From Nymphaea colorata (taxonomy: Eukaryota > Streptophyta > Magnoliopsida > Nymphaeales > Nymphaeaceae): a stretch of DNA of 60,000 nt. Positions 36,700 through 47,471 of the stretch are shown here, piece after piece (position 1 is the stretch's first letter; every line of letters starts with the position of its first letter). Both the position numbers and the translations under genes were made by a program. The stretch is from positions 35,395,115 through 35,455,114 of the forward strand of contig NC_045138.2 of the NCBI RefSeq assembly GCF_008831285.2. The letters run 5' to 3'. The notes below the pieces were generated by a model, which saw only the letters and a list, made by a program, of their open reading frames with translations, did no database searches and was not told where the DNA came from.

Positions 36700-37040
36700 C
36701 TGCTGCCGGCATTGCCGATCCTGCTTTTCTGAACGACACCTCGTCAGTCACAGTACAATATTCTCTCCAAAATTTAATGACAATTAAACATTTAATGTCC
36801 AAGAGAAAAAACAAGGAGGAGACGGAGTGCGGCGATCTTTAGTTTAATGGGTTTGAGCAATACAAAATGCATCGTTTTTCGAGTGGCGCCACAATCCTCC
36901 TCTGATTTATAATCTGATCGACCGATTGAGGCTCGTGGCAGTAGCAAGTAGACGTTGCGGGCAAATTTGAGTAACCAGTTATCATTTTTAATTGACTACA
37001 CATTTTTATTTTGGAAGTGGACAAGCTGATGTTAGTCGAC
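36700..37040 (+). repeat. Block 6, unit beta (paralogous to 53810-54150 and 28600-28690)
   Basis: Aligns over about 330 bp with 53810-54150. Landmarks: CTTTTC(T/C)GAACG(A/G)CACCTC, TTTAGTTTAATGGG, GCCACAATCCTCCTC, TTTATAATC(T/G)GATCG-like, GGC(A/T)GTAGCAAGT, AAATTTGAG, and GATGTTAGTCGACA / GGTGTTAGGCGACA. Confidence 0.8.
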
Positions 37041-37359
37041 ATGCAGAGACCAGATAATATCTTCAAATTGAGACGTGGGCCTCTGACGCTGAATTGTTGT
37101 TCTCCACCAACCAAAAATCCCCCCTTTCACCAAGTCTAACACCTTATAAATTGAGCATACGGGAGCGCCATCGCTCACAGGCAAATTATTGGAGGGGTTG
37201 TTGATTAGCGGGAAGGGAGACGCCGGCCAACCACGCAATTAGCTGCTCCTTTTTTGGATATCTAAATTGCATATATACATATCAAAGTCAGTTAGTCTGC
37301 AGAAGATTAAAAGTAAGAAAAAGAGTTTGGGCTTTGAATAAATATTTTATAACATTAGT

Positions 37360-37740
37360 CGGCATCAGCTTCCCTTTGAAAGCTCGGTTGATTTTATCTT
37401 TTTACGTCAGACTGACAAAAAGAAAAGGAAGGCTGGATGTAGAGGAATCGTTAAAATTGCTGCTCTCCTGGGCTCGTCAGTGGGGTGAAGGGTCACGGAA
37501 TGACTCCGGGACAGCGACCGGCCGCAGTCCCTATCCAAGTGGATGAATAACATCCCTTCCCTTCGAGGCTATCACCAACGCCCTGGTGGTCCGTGGGTGA
37601 ACGTATTCGGGACTAGCTAGACTGCGGATTGGAAAGCTTTTTGCCGGGTCGTCATCATCAGAGACTCTGAACCAACTTGCAGAAACCGGGAACCTTTGGC
37701 TACCAGTTTTGCAAAAAAAGTTCCCACCACCATTCTGCAG
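37360..37740 (+). repeat. Block 1, unit gamma
   Basis: Partner of 23545-23905 with the same ordered landmarks. It differs by a different A/G-rich insert near 37415 and an insertion of CCTTTGGCTA before CAGTTTTGC. Confidence 0.8.
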
Positions 37741-37744
37741 CACA

Positions 37745-38605
37745 GGTCGTGATTGAGGATCGCGGGCATCGGAAAAATGTCGTTTCAATAGGCTTGCCCT
37801 CCTATATGATTGTTTTATACTTGCTCTCTATATGATTGGCTTGCAAATGAAGAGGCTTAAAATCTAAATCTAATTGACATTTGCAACTTTCCGTTCCTTG
37901 ATAAATAAGTTAGTTTCAATTTGAATCCATAAAGCTTAAAGCACAGTTGAATAACTTGTTTTCGACGAAAAGAATCTTGATGAAACGCAGGCCATTCAAT
38001 CTGCAAAATAAATCGGCTCAAAGACATTAAACTCTGGTTCTCTTGACGTAATTACCTGTGGAGGGAAGGGGTTCTGTAATTGAGCGAGGTCCACGCTCCC
38101 CTAAAATGAATTTGAATGAAACAGGAGAAGCCAAGGAGGAGGTAGTTTGGCAATCATGCATTTGGCGGACATTACATATTAAAGGAATTGAGTGGCAACA
38201 GCCAACAAGCGTAAGCAATAACACGTAATATTTCAGTACATCACGTGGCATATGGACACAAGATATCCAACGTATGTGATTAAGGTAGACTAGAAATGTG
38301 ATAACTGGATCATGATCACGGTAAAATATCAGGACATCAACTTAAAAAAGATTTGCAAGTAATCATCCAACATCCAAAAAAGGCCTACTTATAGAGAGAA
38401 GGATGTATTCTAGTGGCAATACGTATTACACGGTCTTACATACGTACCCGTTACATGCAATGCAAACTTGCAAAGCCAAAAAAAAAGAAAAGTTTTTAGT
38501 AGATCCCAACAACCTCAAACAAAAAGGTTACTGCGTAATCACCAACAAAAGGTAAAACATATTGGTCAAGCGGGATGGAGGCGTTCCAAAAGGGTAAAGA
38601 GAGAG
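37745..38605. other. No recognisable gene between blocks 1 and 2
   Basis: AT-rich with short open frames only. Confidence 0.4.
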
Positions 38606-38609
38606 CAGA

Positions 38610-38825
38610 GCAGAGCACCCACGGGCGGCCAATTTTCTCCTCTGATTTTTTCTTCACAGCCATTAAGTGCGTAAAATTATGAAGGATGGAAAGAAAAGGT
38701 GACAAGGACATGTGAATTATTGTATTCAAAATGGAGGAGCTGAGAAAACCCTGAGACCGTCACTGACGCAAAACAAAAGCACTAAGTACGTGAACAGCTG
38801 TGTGAGGAGAGGGAGAGGGGGCCCT
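38610..38825 (+). repeat. Block 2, unit gamma
   Basis: Partner of 24510-24640, with an additional internal stretch of about 70 bases between CTCCTCTGA and TTCAAAATGGAGG. Confidence 0.75.
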
Positions 38826-38829
38826 TGCT

Positions 38830-39780
38830 TATCCTCTGCTTTATATCTGATAGGGACGGGTGGGCCAACCCGTGTCTCAGAATATGAATTGATCCCCCGC
38901 AAGTGGGAAGCCCTCCCTTTTGTTTTTGTTGAGAGAGGACGTGGGGAATTTTTCGATTTTCATTAGCTAGCACACCACCTTTCTTTAATCTATGGAACTC
39001 AAGGCAAGGCAAGTTTATGATCTTACTGACCCGAACGAGTACGCATCGGACTTTGCTCATGTTGTCCTCCAACAAAAAATAAAATAAAAAAAATCGGCGG
39101 GAGAAATGACGAAACAGCTAAATCCATTTTGTTCTTCTTTTTTGTTGATACAAGCAAGAGGTGCTCCTGCCCTCGGAGCTTCGAAGAAGCAGATGAGATG
39201 GTGCCAATGGGGCCGTGACTGAAGCGGCGGGGCTGTGGCCCGGCCAGCTACACTGCAGGAGGCAGCGCATGTGGGGGGTCCTATCCTATCAATTCTTCAA
39301 GTGGGATGCGCGTGGAAATAAACAACAACATTGTCACACAGACACGCCCCACCTCTCTTCTTTCTTATCCACTACGTCCTCGGTCCTCCCTTCCAAAAGA
39401 ACACAGGCACGCTCACGTACATGACATAAACGAGAAGAGTAATTGGTCTTGAGTAAAATTTCAAGTGCTCTGCTAAGACGCTTGTTTAGGAAAACAAAGA
39501 AAGAAAGAAGCTAAGCTTAATTTCGTAGCAAAGGGGATCATTTTTAGACATGATCGCAAATTTCTGAGATGTTAGATTTGCGTAGATTTTCAATTTTTTG
39601 GTTGCCCAAACCGCTGTTAGAGATCGTCGTCGGCCCTCCGGTCTTTTTCTTGTTCAGCTGTTCCTGTTCCTGTTCCTGTTCCTACCCCATGCAGCGCTGC
39701 AATTACTGTGCTTCTGAAACGCCCAAGAAGACACCCCAGACGCATGAGACAAGACTGCCGTCTACATCACGGCTACTCGT
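38830..39780. other. No recognised gene; a hexamer repeat
   Basis: (TTCCTG)n of almost four units lies at 39661-39683. Several short open frames carry no motif. Confidence 0.4.
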
Positions 39781-39784
39781 GTCA

Positions 39785-39975
39785 AAAAAATTAATCTGGC
39801 GGAAAGGCAGCTTTTCTCGTAATTAATGGGGTGTAGAGATAGGAAGGGAGACTTTTCTCAAAGAAATGAAAGCAGTGATAATGATGCAGAAGCGAGCCAA
39901 AGACAACAAAATCTGTAAAAACCACGCCACCCCCAAAACGCCAAGGACACTTTTTGAACCCACATGCTGCAACTA
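39785..39975 (+). repeat. Block 3, unit gamma
   Basis: Partner of 24990-25175. TAATTAATGGGG, AAAAACCACGCCA and TTTGAACCCACATG are the clearest shared words. Confidence 0.7.
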
Positions 39976-40149
39976 GAGCCGTCGCTTTGTTGCAAGTTGG
40001 GAGCCTGCCTGCCTGCGCTGCGGAACGGTGACTGTGAGGAGGACCCTTCCATCCGCCCATGTGGCTGCCACCATACATAGCTGCACTGCGAGTCACCTCA
40101 TGCGAAAGCATTGTGCATTACATTACTCACATGGAGGGTGGGGAAGAAA

Positions 40150-40320
40150 AAATTATGCAGCAAAAAATACCTGCCCGGTTTCCCATTCAGGCAGCCGCCA
40201 GGGGCCTCGGATTTATGGATGCACCCCTTCAAGCTTCCAAAGGCCACACTTTTACATGCAAGTTGCCCCGCAACATTCAAAGGTCGAAGAAAGGCTTGCG
40301 TTGCCGGGTCAAGTGAATCT
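40150..40320 (+). repeat. Block 4, unit gamma
   Basis: Partner of 31320-31480. It lies about 1.2 kb downstream of the stop codon of the first EIL gene, so it is not that gene's promoter. A direct repeat (TTTCGTCGGAAAGCTTCTTG at about 40619 and 40651) follows further right. Confidence 0.75.
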
Positions 40321-40324
40321 CCTC

Positions 40325-41234
40325 TCCCATATACTTCATGTTCGTCTACTACGTGCACAAATGGCTCGAATCTAACTATATGCAACATAAAAAAGATAAG
40401 GGTCATCGGTCTACAGTGTAGCGGTGAAAGGGGAGTGTCCCTGGCTTTGCTCGGTGCCGTGAGGCGGTCAGCTGACCACCTAACCGTCATCTCCGCTACA
40501 AGGTCCACCTCCCCTCTCCGATTCACCGTGCCCTACTGTCTCCAGGTCTCTCCCTCTCTCCACCTGCAGATAAAAGGTAAAGTCCACGTTCCTTTTTACT
40601 ACCGACTCTTTTCCTTTGGTTTCGTCGGAAAGCTTCTTGTTACACCATTGGTTTCGTCGGAAAGCTTCTTGTTACACCATTGGTTTTTCCAACCTCAGAG
40701 AGAAGCCGCCTAAGGGAAAAAGAAATGAAGAAAGAAAATGGTTAGCTTATTTCGCTCACCCATGCAACTGTCTGCAGACTGCCTCCAAGCCACTCATCTT
40801 AAGCAGACCTCCCAACTATAGTATAAATCCACCTGCTGCCATTGATTTGCTTAATAAAAAGACTCCACCAGGTTTTACCGTTTTGACGAGCAAGCTCTCT
40901 CACGGCCAATAATCCAGTCTAGACTTGGGTTTATATACCAAGTCCAATAATATTTGGCACACACACGCAACAGTGAAAGTCCCGGCCATTTGTACTGTAA
41001 ACGGTGGAATGCTTGAACCGCTTTCCTACTCAAAAGACCAAACTACTCAAAACACCACACCTCTGAAGCAGTCCTCACCGAAAACCTGAAGCAGTGCTGA
41101 ACCCCACTCGCCTCAGAGGAGAGGGAGGGGCAATTGAAACTGTAATCACAATATCTTTTGAGGCTCTATCTAAAACAACGAGTGCAGGAAACCAAATCAA
41201 ATTTGCCGGAAGCCAGAAGTAAAGATATTTTCAT
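40325..41234. other. No recognisable gene
   Basis: Between block 4 and the EIL polyadenylation signal; short open frames only. Confidence 0.4.
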
Positions 41235-41240
41235 TTTATT
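41235..41240 (-). terminator. Polyadenylation signal of the first EIL gene
   Basis: AATAAA on the minus strand, about 290 bases downstream of the stop codon. The flanking 3' UTR is conserved at the second EIL gene, where the equivalent is AATAAG (47146-47151). Confidence 0.5.
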
Positions 41241-41526
41241 AATGTTCATCAATACATCTTAAAGCAGAGCGAAGAAAAGAGGGCCTCTGCCTCTACATCT
41301 ACGTATCTTAAATTAGACACCAGTAAAGAACTACAACCCGCTACCTGTAACATAGTTAAATACAAGCAAGGCCTCTTCCACAGAAAATTGGTCAAGCATT
41401 TGCAGTATCTGATCACCGATCATAGACAGCCAGTCAATAATTTGGCCATGAGAGTAATACCACTACCATCATCTCTCGTAAAAGGGGCCTCGTGAAAGAC
41501 AGTTTGCAGCACGAGCTCCAGTATGC

Positions 41527-43365
41527 TCAGGCAAACCAATGTGTTGTGCCCAGCTTATGCAGCACTGGTCCCCGGGAGAACGAATCGAACTCCATGGGGA
41601 AGAACGCCGACCCAAACTTGTAACCGGGATTCACATCCTGTTGGTTGTCGTCAAAGCCATGGGCAAACATCTTACATTGCTCCAACGCCATACTCATCCC
41701 ACAACTCTGCTCATCGAAAACGTTTGCAAGAAGGGGACTGGGGCCTTCATTTCGCCCTTCATGAACACTTGGACGACTGATGACCTTTCTCTGCTGCTCA
41801 TATAATGCAAAGAGATCGTTGATCGATTTGTGCCCATCGACCGGTATGCCCAACCCTGTTAAAGGGCCTGGGTTGTGATCCACCAGACTCTGAGAAGGGG
41901 GGTTCGGAGGAATTGGGGACGAAGCCGCTCCGACCTGCATATTTGCCTGCTTTCTGGACGCATAACCGGCCGTCCGGTTCGCACTCACAGCAACAGACAG
42001 GTTTGGCTCCTGCGGCTGCTTCCCTTCCGCAACCGGCAAGCAGAAAATAGGCTTTTCATCATTAGCCACCACAGCAGGCAGAGTGATTCCCTGAGGAAAA
42101 TTTGAGGAATAAAAGCAGTTGGACCCATGGTTGTTTCTCGTGCTCTTGCTCGCGAACCCCATCTGGCAATCATGACAGGGGGACTCGATATTGTCCCGAA
42201 TGTACGCCTTGCTTTCCATCATCAGCTGCTCGGCTGGGAACTTCCTCTTGCGGACACAGTCGGAAGCGGTTTCCGCGTTCATTGATGGAATAATCCGCTC
42301 TCCCGCGACGCCCGGGTGGAAGAGCTCCGGTTTACGATCCAGAAATTCCATGTTAGCATCATCATCATCATAGCCATCAACATCATACTCACTGCTTCCG
42401 TTGCATGCGATAGTCCCATTCCCGCTCAAGGATGATAGGGGAAGGCACGCATCTGGGTTCATCTGGCGAGCGAGCAGTTCCTCATGGTTGACGACTGCCG
42501 ACCACGTCGAACTCTCCTTGGCCGTCATCTTGTCCTGAAGGCACTTGGACTGCCGCACCAGCCTCCGTATCTTGTCGATGTCAGGGGAGATGTGTTTGAT
42601 CACGGCGGTGAGCACGCTCACCTTCCATGCCTTCTTCAGATCGTGAGGCTTCTTGTATGGAGGGGGCCCCTGGTCCTTTGGGAGCCCCAATTGAGGCCAC
42701 CAATCCTCCATGCCCGTTGGCCACCAAGGGGGAGCCACACCTTTCTCGAGAGGGAAACGCCTCTGCGGAGGCTCGCAGTGCTGCATAAGGGCCGATAACA
42801 GAGACCCCAAGGTTGTGTCTTGAAGTTCTTGAAGCGTCTGCGGCGTCGAAATCATGCCTGAATTCTCCTCCATGCAACCTGGAATGGCGTTTTCCGCCTG
42901 ATACTTGGCGATTGCAGCGGGGCCGTTGCGATCGAACCTCACCTTCTCCTTCCACCAGGCACGAAGGTTATCGGAGGCGCCGCTGACGGGCTTGCCCTTC
43001 TCAGGGATGATTCCGTAGACGAATCCCTGGGCTTTGCACACCTCCATCATCTTAAGCATGTACTTGAGAATTCCATCCTGCGCCCTGGACATCTTCTTCC
43101 GCCTAGCTTGTTCCTGCGATTGCCTCTGTTTGGCGATGTCGCCGCTATCTTTGGCTTTATTTTGCTCCTTGAGCCGTCTCAACCTGATGCGATCCCTCCA
43201 CATCCTGCGCTCGAGCTCATCGACATCAATCTCCTCCTCGCTGTCATCATCGTCCGGGAGGACCTCCCCTTCATTCGCAATCGTTTGATCGCACGCCGGT
43301 TGCGGGAGGGGGACAGGCGGGAAGCCGAAGCTCCCTGCGAATCCGATTTCTTCGTATATATCCAT
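41527..43365 (-). CDS. EIN3/EIL: EIN3/EIL-family ethylene-response transcription factor, copy 1 (612 aa)
   Basis: Nuclear DNA-binding factor that, in this family, is stabilised by ethylene signalling through EIN2 and degraded through EBF F-box proteins. The start is placed at Met 43365 (MDIYEEIGF), because the frame upstream of it lies inside a 5'-leader intron whose acceptor, GGTTCAG, ends 11 bases before the ATG. The N-terminus is acidic (residues 37-50, [13 protein letters not shown]). The EIN3 DNA-binding domain spans about residues 47-300: basic [45 protein letters not shown], the conserved [16 protein letters not shown], and the [21 protein letters not shown] core. This fits the EIN3/EIL1 clade better than the EIL3 (SLIM1) type. 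The rest is low-complexity, with DVDGYDDDD near residue 340. The coding region is intronless, as in typical EIN3 genes, and its length is normal. Its tandem paralogue lies 4.1 kb to the right on the same strand. Confidence 0.97.
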   Translation of the reverse strand: MDIYEEIGFAGSFGFPPVPLPQPACDQTIANEGEVLPDDDDSEEEIDVDELERRMWRDRIRLRRLKEQNKAKDSGDIAKQRQSQEQARRKKMSRAQDGILKYMLKMMEVCKAQGFVYGIIPEKGKPVSGASDNLRAWWKEKVRFDRNGPAAIAKYQAENAIPGCMEENSGMISTPQTLQELQDTTLGSLLSALMQHCEPPQRRFPLEKGVAPPWWPTGMEDWWPQLGLPKDQGPPPYKKPHDLKKAWKVSVLTAVIKHISPDIDKIRRLVRQSKCLQDKMTAKESSTWSAVVNHEELLARQMNPDACLPLSSLSGNGTIACNGSSEYDVDGYDDDDANMEFLDRKPELFHPGVAGERIIPSMNAETASDCVRKRKFPAEQLMMESKAYIRDNIESPCHDCQMGFASKSTRNNHGSNCFYSSNFPQGITLPAVVANDEKPIFCLPVAEGKQPQEPNLSVAVSANRTAGYASRKQANMQVGAASSPIPPNPPSQSLVDHNPGPLTGLGIPVDGHKSINDLFALYEQQRKVISRPSVHEGRNEGPSPLLANVFDEQSCGMSMALEQCKMFAHGFDDNQQDVNPGYKFGSAFFPMEFDSFSRGPVLHKLGTTHWFA

Positions 43366-43376
43366 GTCTTGTTTAC

Positions 43377-43931
43377 CTGAACCAAGAGGAAGAAACAATT
43401 GTGAGTCGCACCATAGAGCAAGAAGCCTTTCTCCTTCCGCAATTAAAAGAACAAATACCAAACAATTCTGAAACAAAGAATCTGAAGATATGCACGAGCA
43501 GACAGAAGAAGAAGAAGAAAATTATGATATGTTTGGGTGTAAAGGGAACAGAGTCCACCGAACTAGGAGTTCAAAGAAAGAGAATTATGGTCAGCAATAA
43601 TCTTGCAACTAGACATCGACTGCAAGTTATGCGGTGACCTATTGTTCCAAATACGCGGGCATGAGAGAGAGAGAGAGATTTGACAACAGAGTGGAAAGGA
43701 AAACTCCAGGGAATTCACATCCTCCCTGTTTCCGCCAGTCGCAACACCACCTATCATGAAGATGCCCTCACCCAACCCCGATCGAAAGACTGAATTCCAT
43801 CAATCTTCCGAGGAGAATGAAGGTACCAAGTGCGTAGACAACGGAGCAGGACATCAAAGTTCCGAGCTCTTGTGAAAGAAAAGAGAAATAAAGAAACTTG
43901 ACTGGCAGAAGAATGGATGATTCTTCTTTAC
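43377..43931 (-). other. Intron in the 5' leader of the first EIL gene
   Basis: On the minus strand a donor CAAAG|GTAAAG (exon end 43932) and an acceptor GGTTCAG|GTAAAC (exon start 43376) bound 555 bases. The acceptor flank is conserved at the second gene (GGTTCAAG|GTAATC, exon start near 49354). The longest open frame starts at 43476 inside this intron, so the shorter protein is preferred. Confidence 0.7.
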
Positions 43932-44150
43932 CTTTGCAGTAAGATGTTGGACGATTTCACGAACAAGTCCTTCCTTCTGCCTGAGTTCTTCAATTCAAAT
44001 TGTATGTGTGTGTGGGTGAGAGAGAGAGAGAGAAGGGGAGGGACAAAAACAAAGAAAAGCTAAGACAAGAGGGGCCTGGCTTTCATCTCTGAATAAGAGG
44101 AAGAGGCAGTAGTACTAGTAGAGGCTGCTGCTGCTGCTGCTGCTGCTTAG
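43932..44150 (-). promoter_or_regulatory. 5' leader exon of the first EIL gene, with CT and AGC repeats and a small uORF
   Basis: On the minus strand this inferred leader holds an (AGC)8 run (44124-44147), a (TC)n run (44019-44033) and an upstream ORF of eight codons, ATG 44086 to TAG 44060 (MKARPLLS). A weak TATA-like CTTATAA lies at 44174-44180, about 30 bases upstream of the (AGC)n tract, so transcription may start near 44145. The 5' end is not directly visible. The uORF could dampen translation if it is in the mRNA. Confidence 0.4.
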
Positions 44151-44524
44151 TCCGTCCCCTCCTCCCCTTTTCGTTATAAGGTTCAGGCCACGCGGGGTTA
44201 ACCCGCGTATGAGGTCAGGGTTTGGTTAATCTGTATAACCATGGTTAATTGGGAGGGGGACTAAGGTAAGGAAATCGGGGTGCGGTGAGAATGAGATGAC
44301 CCAACCAAGGCCCCAAGGGTCACCACCACCCGAGAAAGCTTGTCCGCTTCCCCCGCCCAAGCTGTTCCACTTCCCAACGCCACCTCTGTTTTTACCTTGC
44401 TTCCTCCCAAGTGAACCGCGGTTTAAACTCCCCAAGTAAACACCTCCAATGCGTAAACACCCTCTTCCTCTTCCTCTTCCTCTTCTCTCCAAAACACTCA
44501 CAACTCAATCCATGGGGCCTCAGC

Positions 44525-44530
44525 CACGTG
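44525..44530. promoter_or_regulatory. G-box CACGTG in the promoter of the first EIL gene
   Basis: A palindromic CACGTG lies about 380 bases upstream of the inferred start, with a further ACGTG core nearby (44554). G-boxes bind plant bZIP and bHLH factors. Function here is inferred from position only. (CTTCCT)n lies at about 44462-44484. Confidence 0.35.
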
Positions 44531-44534
44531 CAAT

Positions 44535-44995
44535 GTCTAACTGGTAAAAGCACGACGTGTCCCCGCTCAGCCACTGCCCCTTCCCCTCCACGGAAGCCTT
44601 ATCTCCACTTGATTGGCCACCATACACCTCTCGTTCCCCCCGCCGTTTCCACCATAATTTAATCCATTTCCCGGCGAATGTGGCCCTGCAGTCTCCCCGC
44701 AAAAGTTTATTTCCAATCTCGCTACAACTTTCTACTTTTAAGGGAGGGCGTAATCTGACGGCCTGAAAAGATTTCACTCCGTAGCTCCTCAACCAAACAC
44801 ATATAGGAAGCTGTTTGTTGGTTTTTCATTCCCATTATCAGAAATCGGAGAGGGAAAACGCCCCATTAACTACTCAAATAATCTTTCCCATACGTCATTT
44901 CATGTGTTCGTTGATAAAAGTAAGAACAGAAAAGAAAAAAAGGGAAAGGAAGTATAAGGTCCGGGTCCCTGTTTGTGATATCTTTCTGATTTCAC
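44535..44995. other. Upstream region of the first EIL gene
   Basis: GC-richer promoter-side DNA without any other gene. Short open frames on both strands are not supported. Confidence 0.4.
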
Positions 44996-44999
44996 CTGT

Positions 45000-45290
45000 G
45001 ATATTTTATTATTCTTCTTTTGCTTTTCGAGCAAAACTTCACCGGCTTCCGATGACAAGTTGGAACAAAGTTTCTGGCCGCCTTCGTTTTCCGAAAAGAA
45101 AAACGGAAGAAAGCAAAGCGCCCACAGGGTTCCAGCTGCAGCCAGCCAACGTCTGAGTGTTGTGAACCGCCTGCACTTTTCCTCCTGTGATAAGTCAAAA
45201 AAGAAAAAGATTGGAGGAGAGAGAGATTTCCATAACGACGGACAGCGCCCTGGAAAGGGACGGTCGTCAGCAAAACTTAACTTCTCCTTC
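45000..45290 (+). repeat. Block 5, unit gamma
   Basis: Partner of 26295-26560. On the minus strand the frame 44900-45373 reads through the shared part in the same register as 26299-26571 (both contain LAAA-TL, SSE-GE, LLE-QKK). An (AT)n microsatellite lies at 45384-45404. Confidence 0.75.
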
Positions 45291-45404
45291 TCTGATAAAG
45301 GAAAAGAACGGTTACGAGGCATTAAAAATTTTAAAATTCTATCATGAATCGGTCGATGGAAGGCAAAGAACATGCTTAAAAATAATATATATATATATAT
45401 ATAT

Positions 45405-46075
45405 GTCAGTGAATAAACTATGATTCAGTTTATCTGAAGTCACTCGCTTATTTAATGAAGGCCCTTCATTTAAATTAAATAGAAAAAAAATATAAACCAA
45501 TATTAAATAACAAAAATACATTTTTTTTCACTTTATTTTTTTCTCCATCATTCATTAAGTTGAATTTGATGGCGCAAATTAGAATTAAAAGGCCGAATGA
45601 CTCTAAAAAGTTAAAAGACACCATTCAAAGATTAGTTTTGGTGAAACTCATGTTTTTGGGTAATCCAAACCCTCGTGTAAAAGCAAAATCATGTGCTACC
45701 TCCAGAGATTTGTTTAGGTTTCATCCAAACGCCTTGTAAAATTTTTTAGATTGATCTGGAATTTCAAAACCATGGAGCCATTCTCGTAGCATAGCACAGT
45801 AAGGTTCTAGCAAAGCCCTTGGCCCATCTCTCCAGAGAAATCGCTCCTTCACTTCTCTCGGGAGCACTCGGCATCGAAGTGTATGGGTGAGGGCTATATG
45901 ATGGAACGCCAATATTGATCAGGTGTCGATTCCCCTTTCTTCGACATAGCGTCTACAAGCCCTTCCTGAAGAAGAAGAAGAAGAAGAACATAGTCTGTCG
46001 TTGTTAGATGACTCGGGTCACTTTCTCTTTCTTGGTTTATCTATAGAAAATCACGCCCCGCTTCTTGAAATTGTC
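45405..46075. other. No recognised gene; a small minus-strand open frame
   Basis: The minus frame 45721-45912 (63 codons, with PREVKERFLWRDGPRALLEPY) looks protein-like but matches nothing I recognise. A (GAA)n run lies at about 45969-45990. Confidence 0.3.
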
Positions 46076-46079
46076 CTCT

Positions 46080-46330
46080 TTTAGTGTGACATTCCTCGTG
46101 TTTGCCCACAGGAGAAGATCCAGGGGTTAGATTTACTTTGAGTAATTAAACTTGTCAAGAAGCTAGCGAAGTTTAAGTTAAAAGAAAAGAAGGCCAGTTC
46201 AGAGAGGATTGAGCATGTCTCTGTGGAGTCAATGGATCCCAAAAGAGCCACCTCCACTTTTATCCTTTTGGCACCACATTTCAATTTGGACGTTCCTGTA
46301 CTTGGAAGATGAGTAGCCCCAAGATCTGTA
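46080..46330 (+). repeat. Block 8, unit gamma (paralogous to 54310-54530)
   Basis: Shares ATTC(C/T)TCGT, CAGGAGA(A/T)GATCCAGG, GTTAGATTT(A/C)CTTTGAGTAA, AAAAGAAG, CACCAC and CAATTTGGACGTTC / CGATTTGAAACGTTC in order with 54310-54530. Confidence 0.75.
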
Positions 46331-46334
46331 CTCC

Positions 46335-47135
46335 TCACTTCTGAAGAGATGCTTTCGGTTAAGTTAACTAACCTTCCAAAGGAGAAACTGCACTGCACTG
46401 CACTGTTTTTTTTTTTCCTTTAGCAGCCATATCATCCAATTATTATTTCCTAAAATATTATAAGGGCAAGAGTTTAATGATCAGCTACTTTTCATTTCAG
46501 GGGGTCTGGCGGATGCTCCCAAGGGTGCACGCACACCCTGTTTACTTGAAATAAATATTACTCCAATGTTGGATCATATCATCTCAACAAGCAAGAAATT
46601 AATATATAGTTTGCAGTTCCAATAGACGACGACGAAAGCTGCGGACGAGTACAACCTGAGTCTCTAATTGAATAATTGGTGCCACCGATCACGTTCTTGT
46701 GGTTTTCCAATTAACAATTCTAACTGTCCGAATACGAAGGTCAGAGATAATGACCAACAGGGAATTACTTTTTCTTTCAGTTAACATTCATCCATCCCCT
46801 GTACGCTTTACTCCCTAAAATTTTCAAACTGTTAAAAAACAAGACAATCAAAACCACAGCACCATTATCAGGCCTTGCTGAGTATCCGCACTCAAGTAGG
46901 CGACCTCAGACAAGAAGAACGGAGCCAGACAGGAAGTAGAGTTATTTAGCGCCATTCCATCAGGTGCTAATAATAGCCTATAGAAACTGCGTCAGTCGCA
47001 AATTAAATGATTCCACAGAATCGGTCGAGATTCTTTTCTTGATCGTTAGCAGCTGCACCGGACACACAAGTCGCATAAGATAGAAAGGTATGCAGATTGT
47101 AGCCAGAGACATACTTGCCAATATATGTAAAAACA
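46335..47135. other. No recognisable gene
   Basis: Intergenic DNA up to the conserved 3' UTR of the second EIL gene, which starts to match the first gene's 3' UTR near 47140. Confidence 0.4.
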
Positions 47136-47471
47136 ATATTTATATCTTATTCATGTTCAGCAACAGATCTAAAGGCAGAAGGAAGCCAAGAGGATCTCCG
47201 CCTCTACTTCTACGTATCATGAATTTGTTACCGGTACAGAACTACAACCCGCTACATGGAAGATCGTCACATACAAGGAAGGAAGGCCTCCTCCAGAGAA
47301 AACCGGTGAAACTTTGCGCTTGGCGATCACAGATCATAAACCGCCACCCAAAAATTTGGTCAACAGAGTTTTGCCATCATCTCTTTGCGACGGCTGAAGG
47401 AGAGGAAAGGGCCTGGTGAAACAAACCCCTCGCAGCACAGCACCAGCACCAGCTCCAGCAAGTTCAACTGA

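Noticed and set aside
37971-37991. AGAATCTTGATGA, resembling the start of miR172
   Set aside because: Only the first part matches and no complementary arm is present nearby.
42102-42798. Open plus-strand frames across the EIL genes (and their counterparts at 48080-48776 and 49092-49307)
   Set aside because: They are antisense shadows of the conserved coding sequence. They recur in both paralogues only because the sense strand is conserved.
43366-43476. N-terminal extension of the first EIL protein to Met at 43476 (and to 49430 for the second)
   Set aside because: A conserved splice acceptor lies just upstream of the family-typical start, and the extensions are unrelated to each other and to known EIN3 N-termini.
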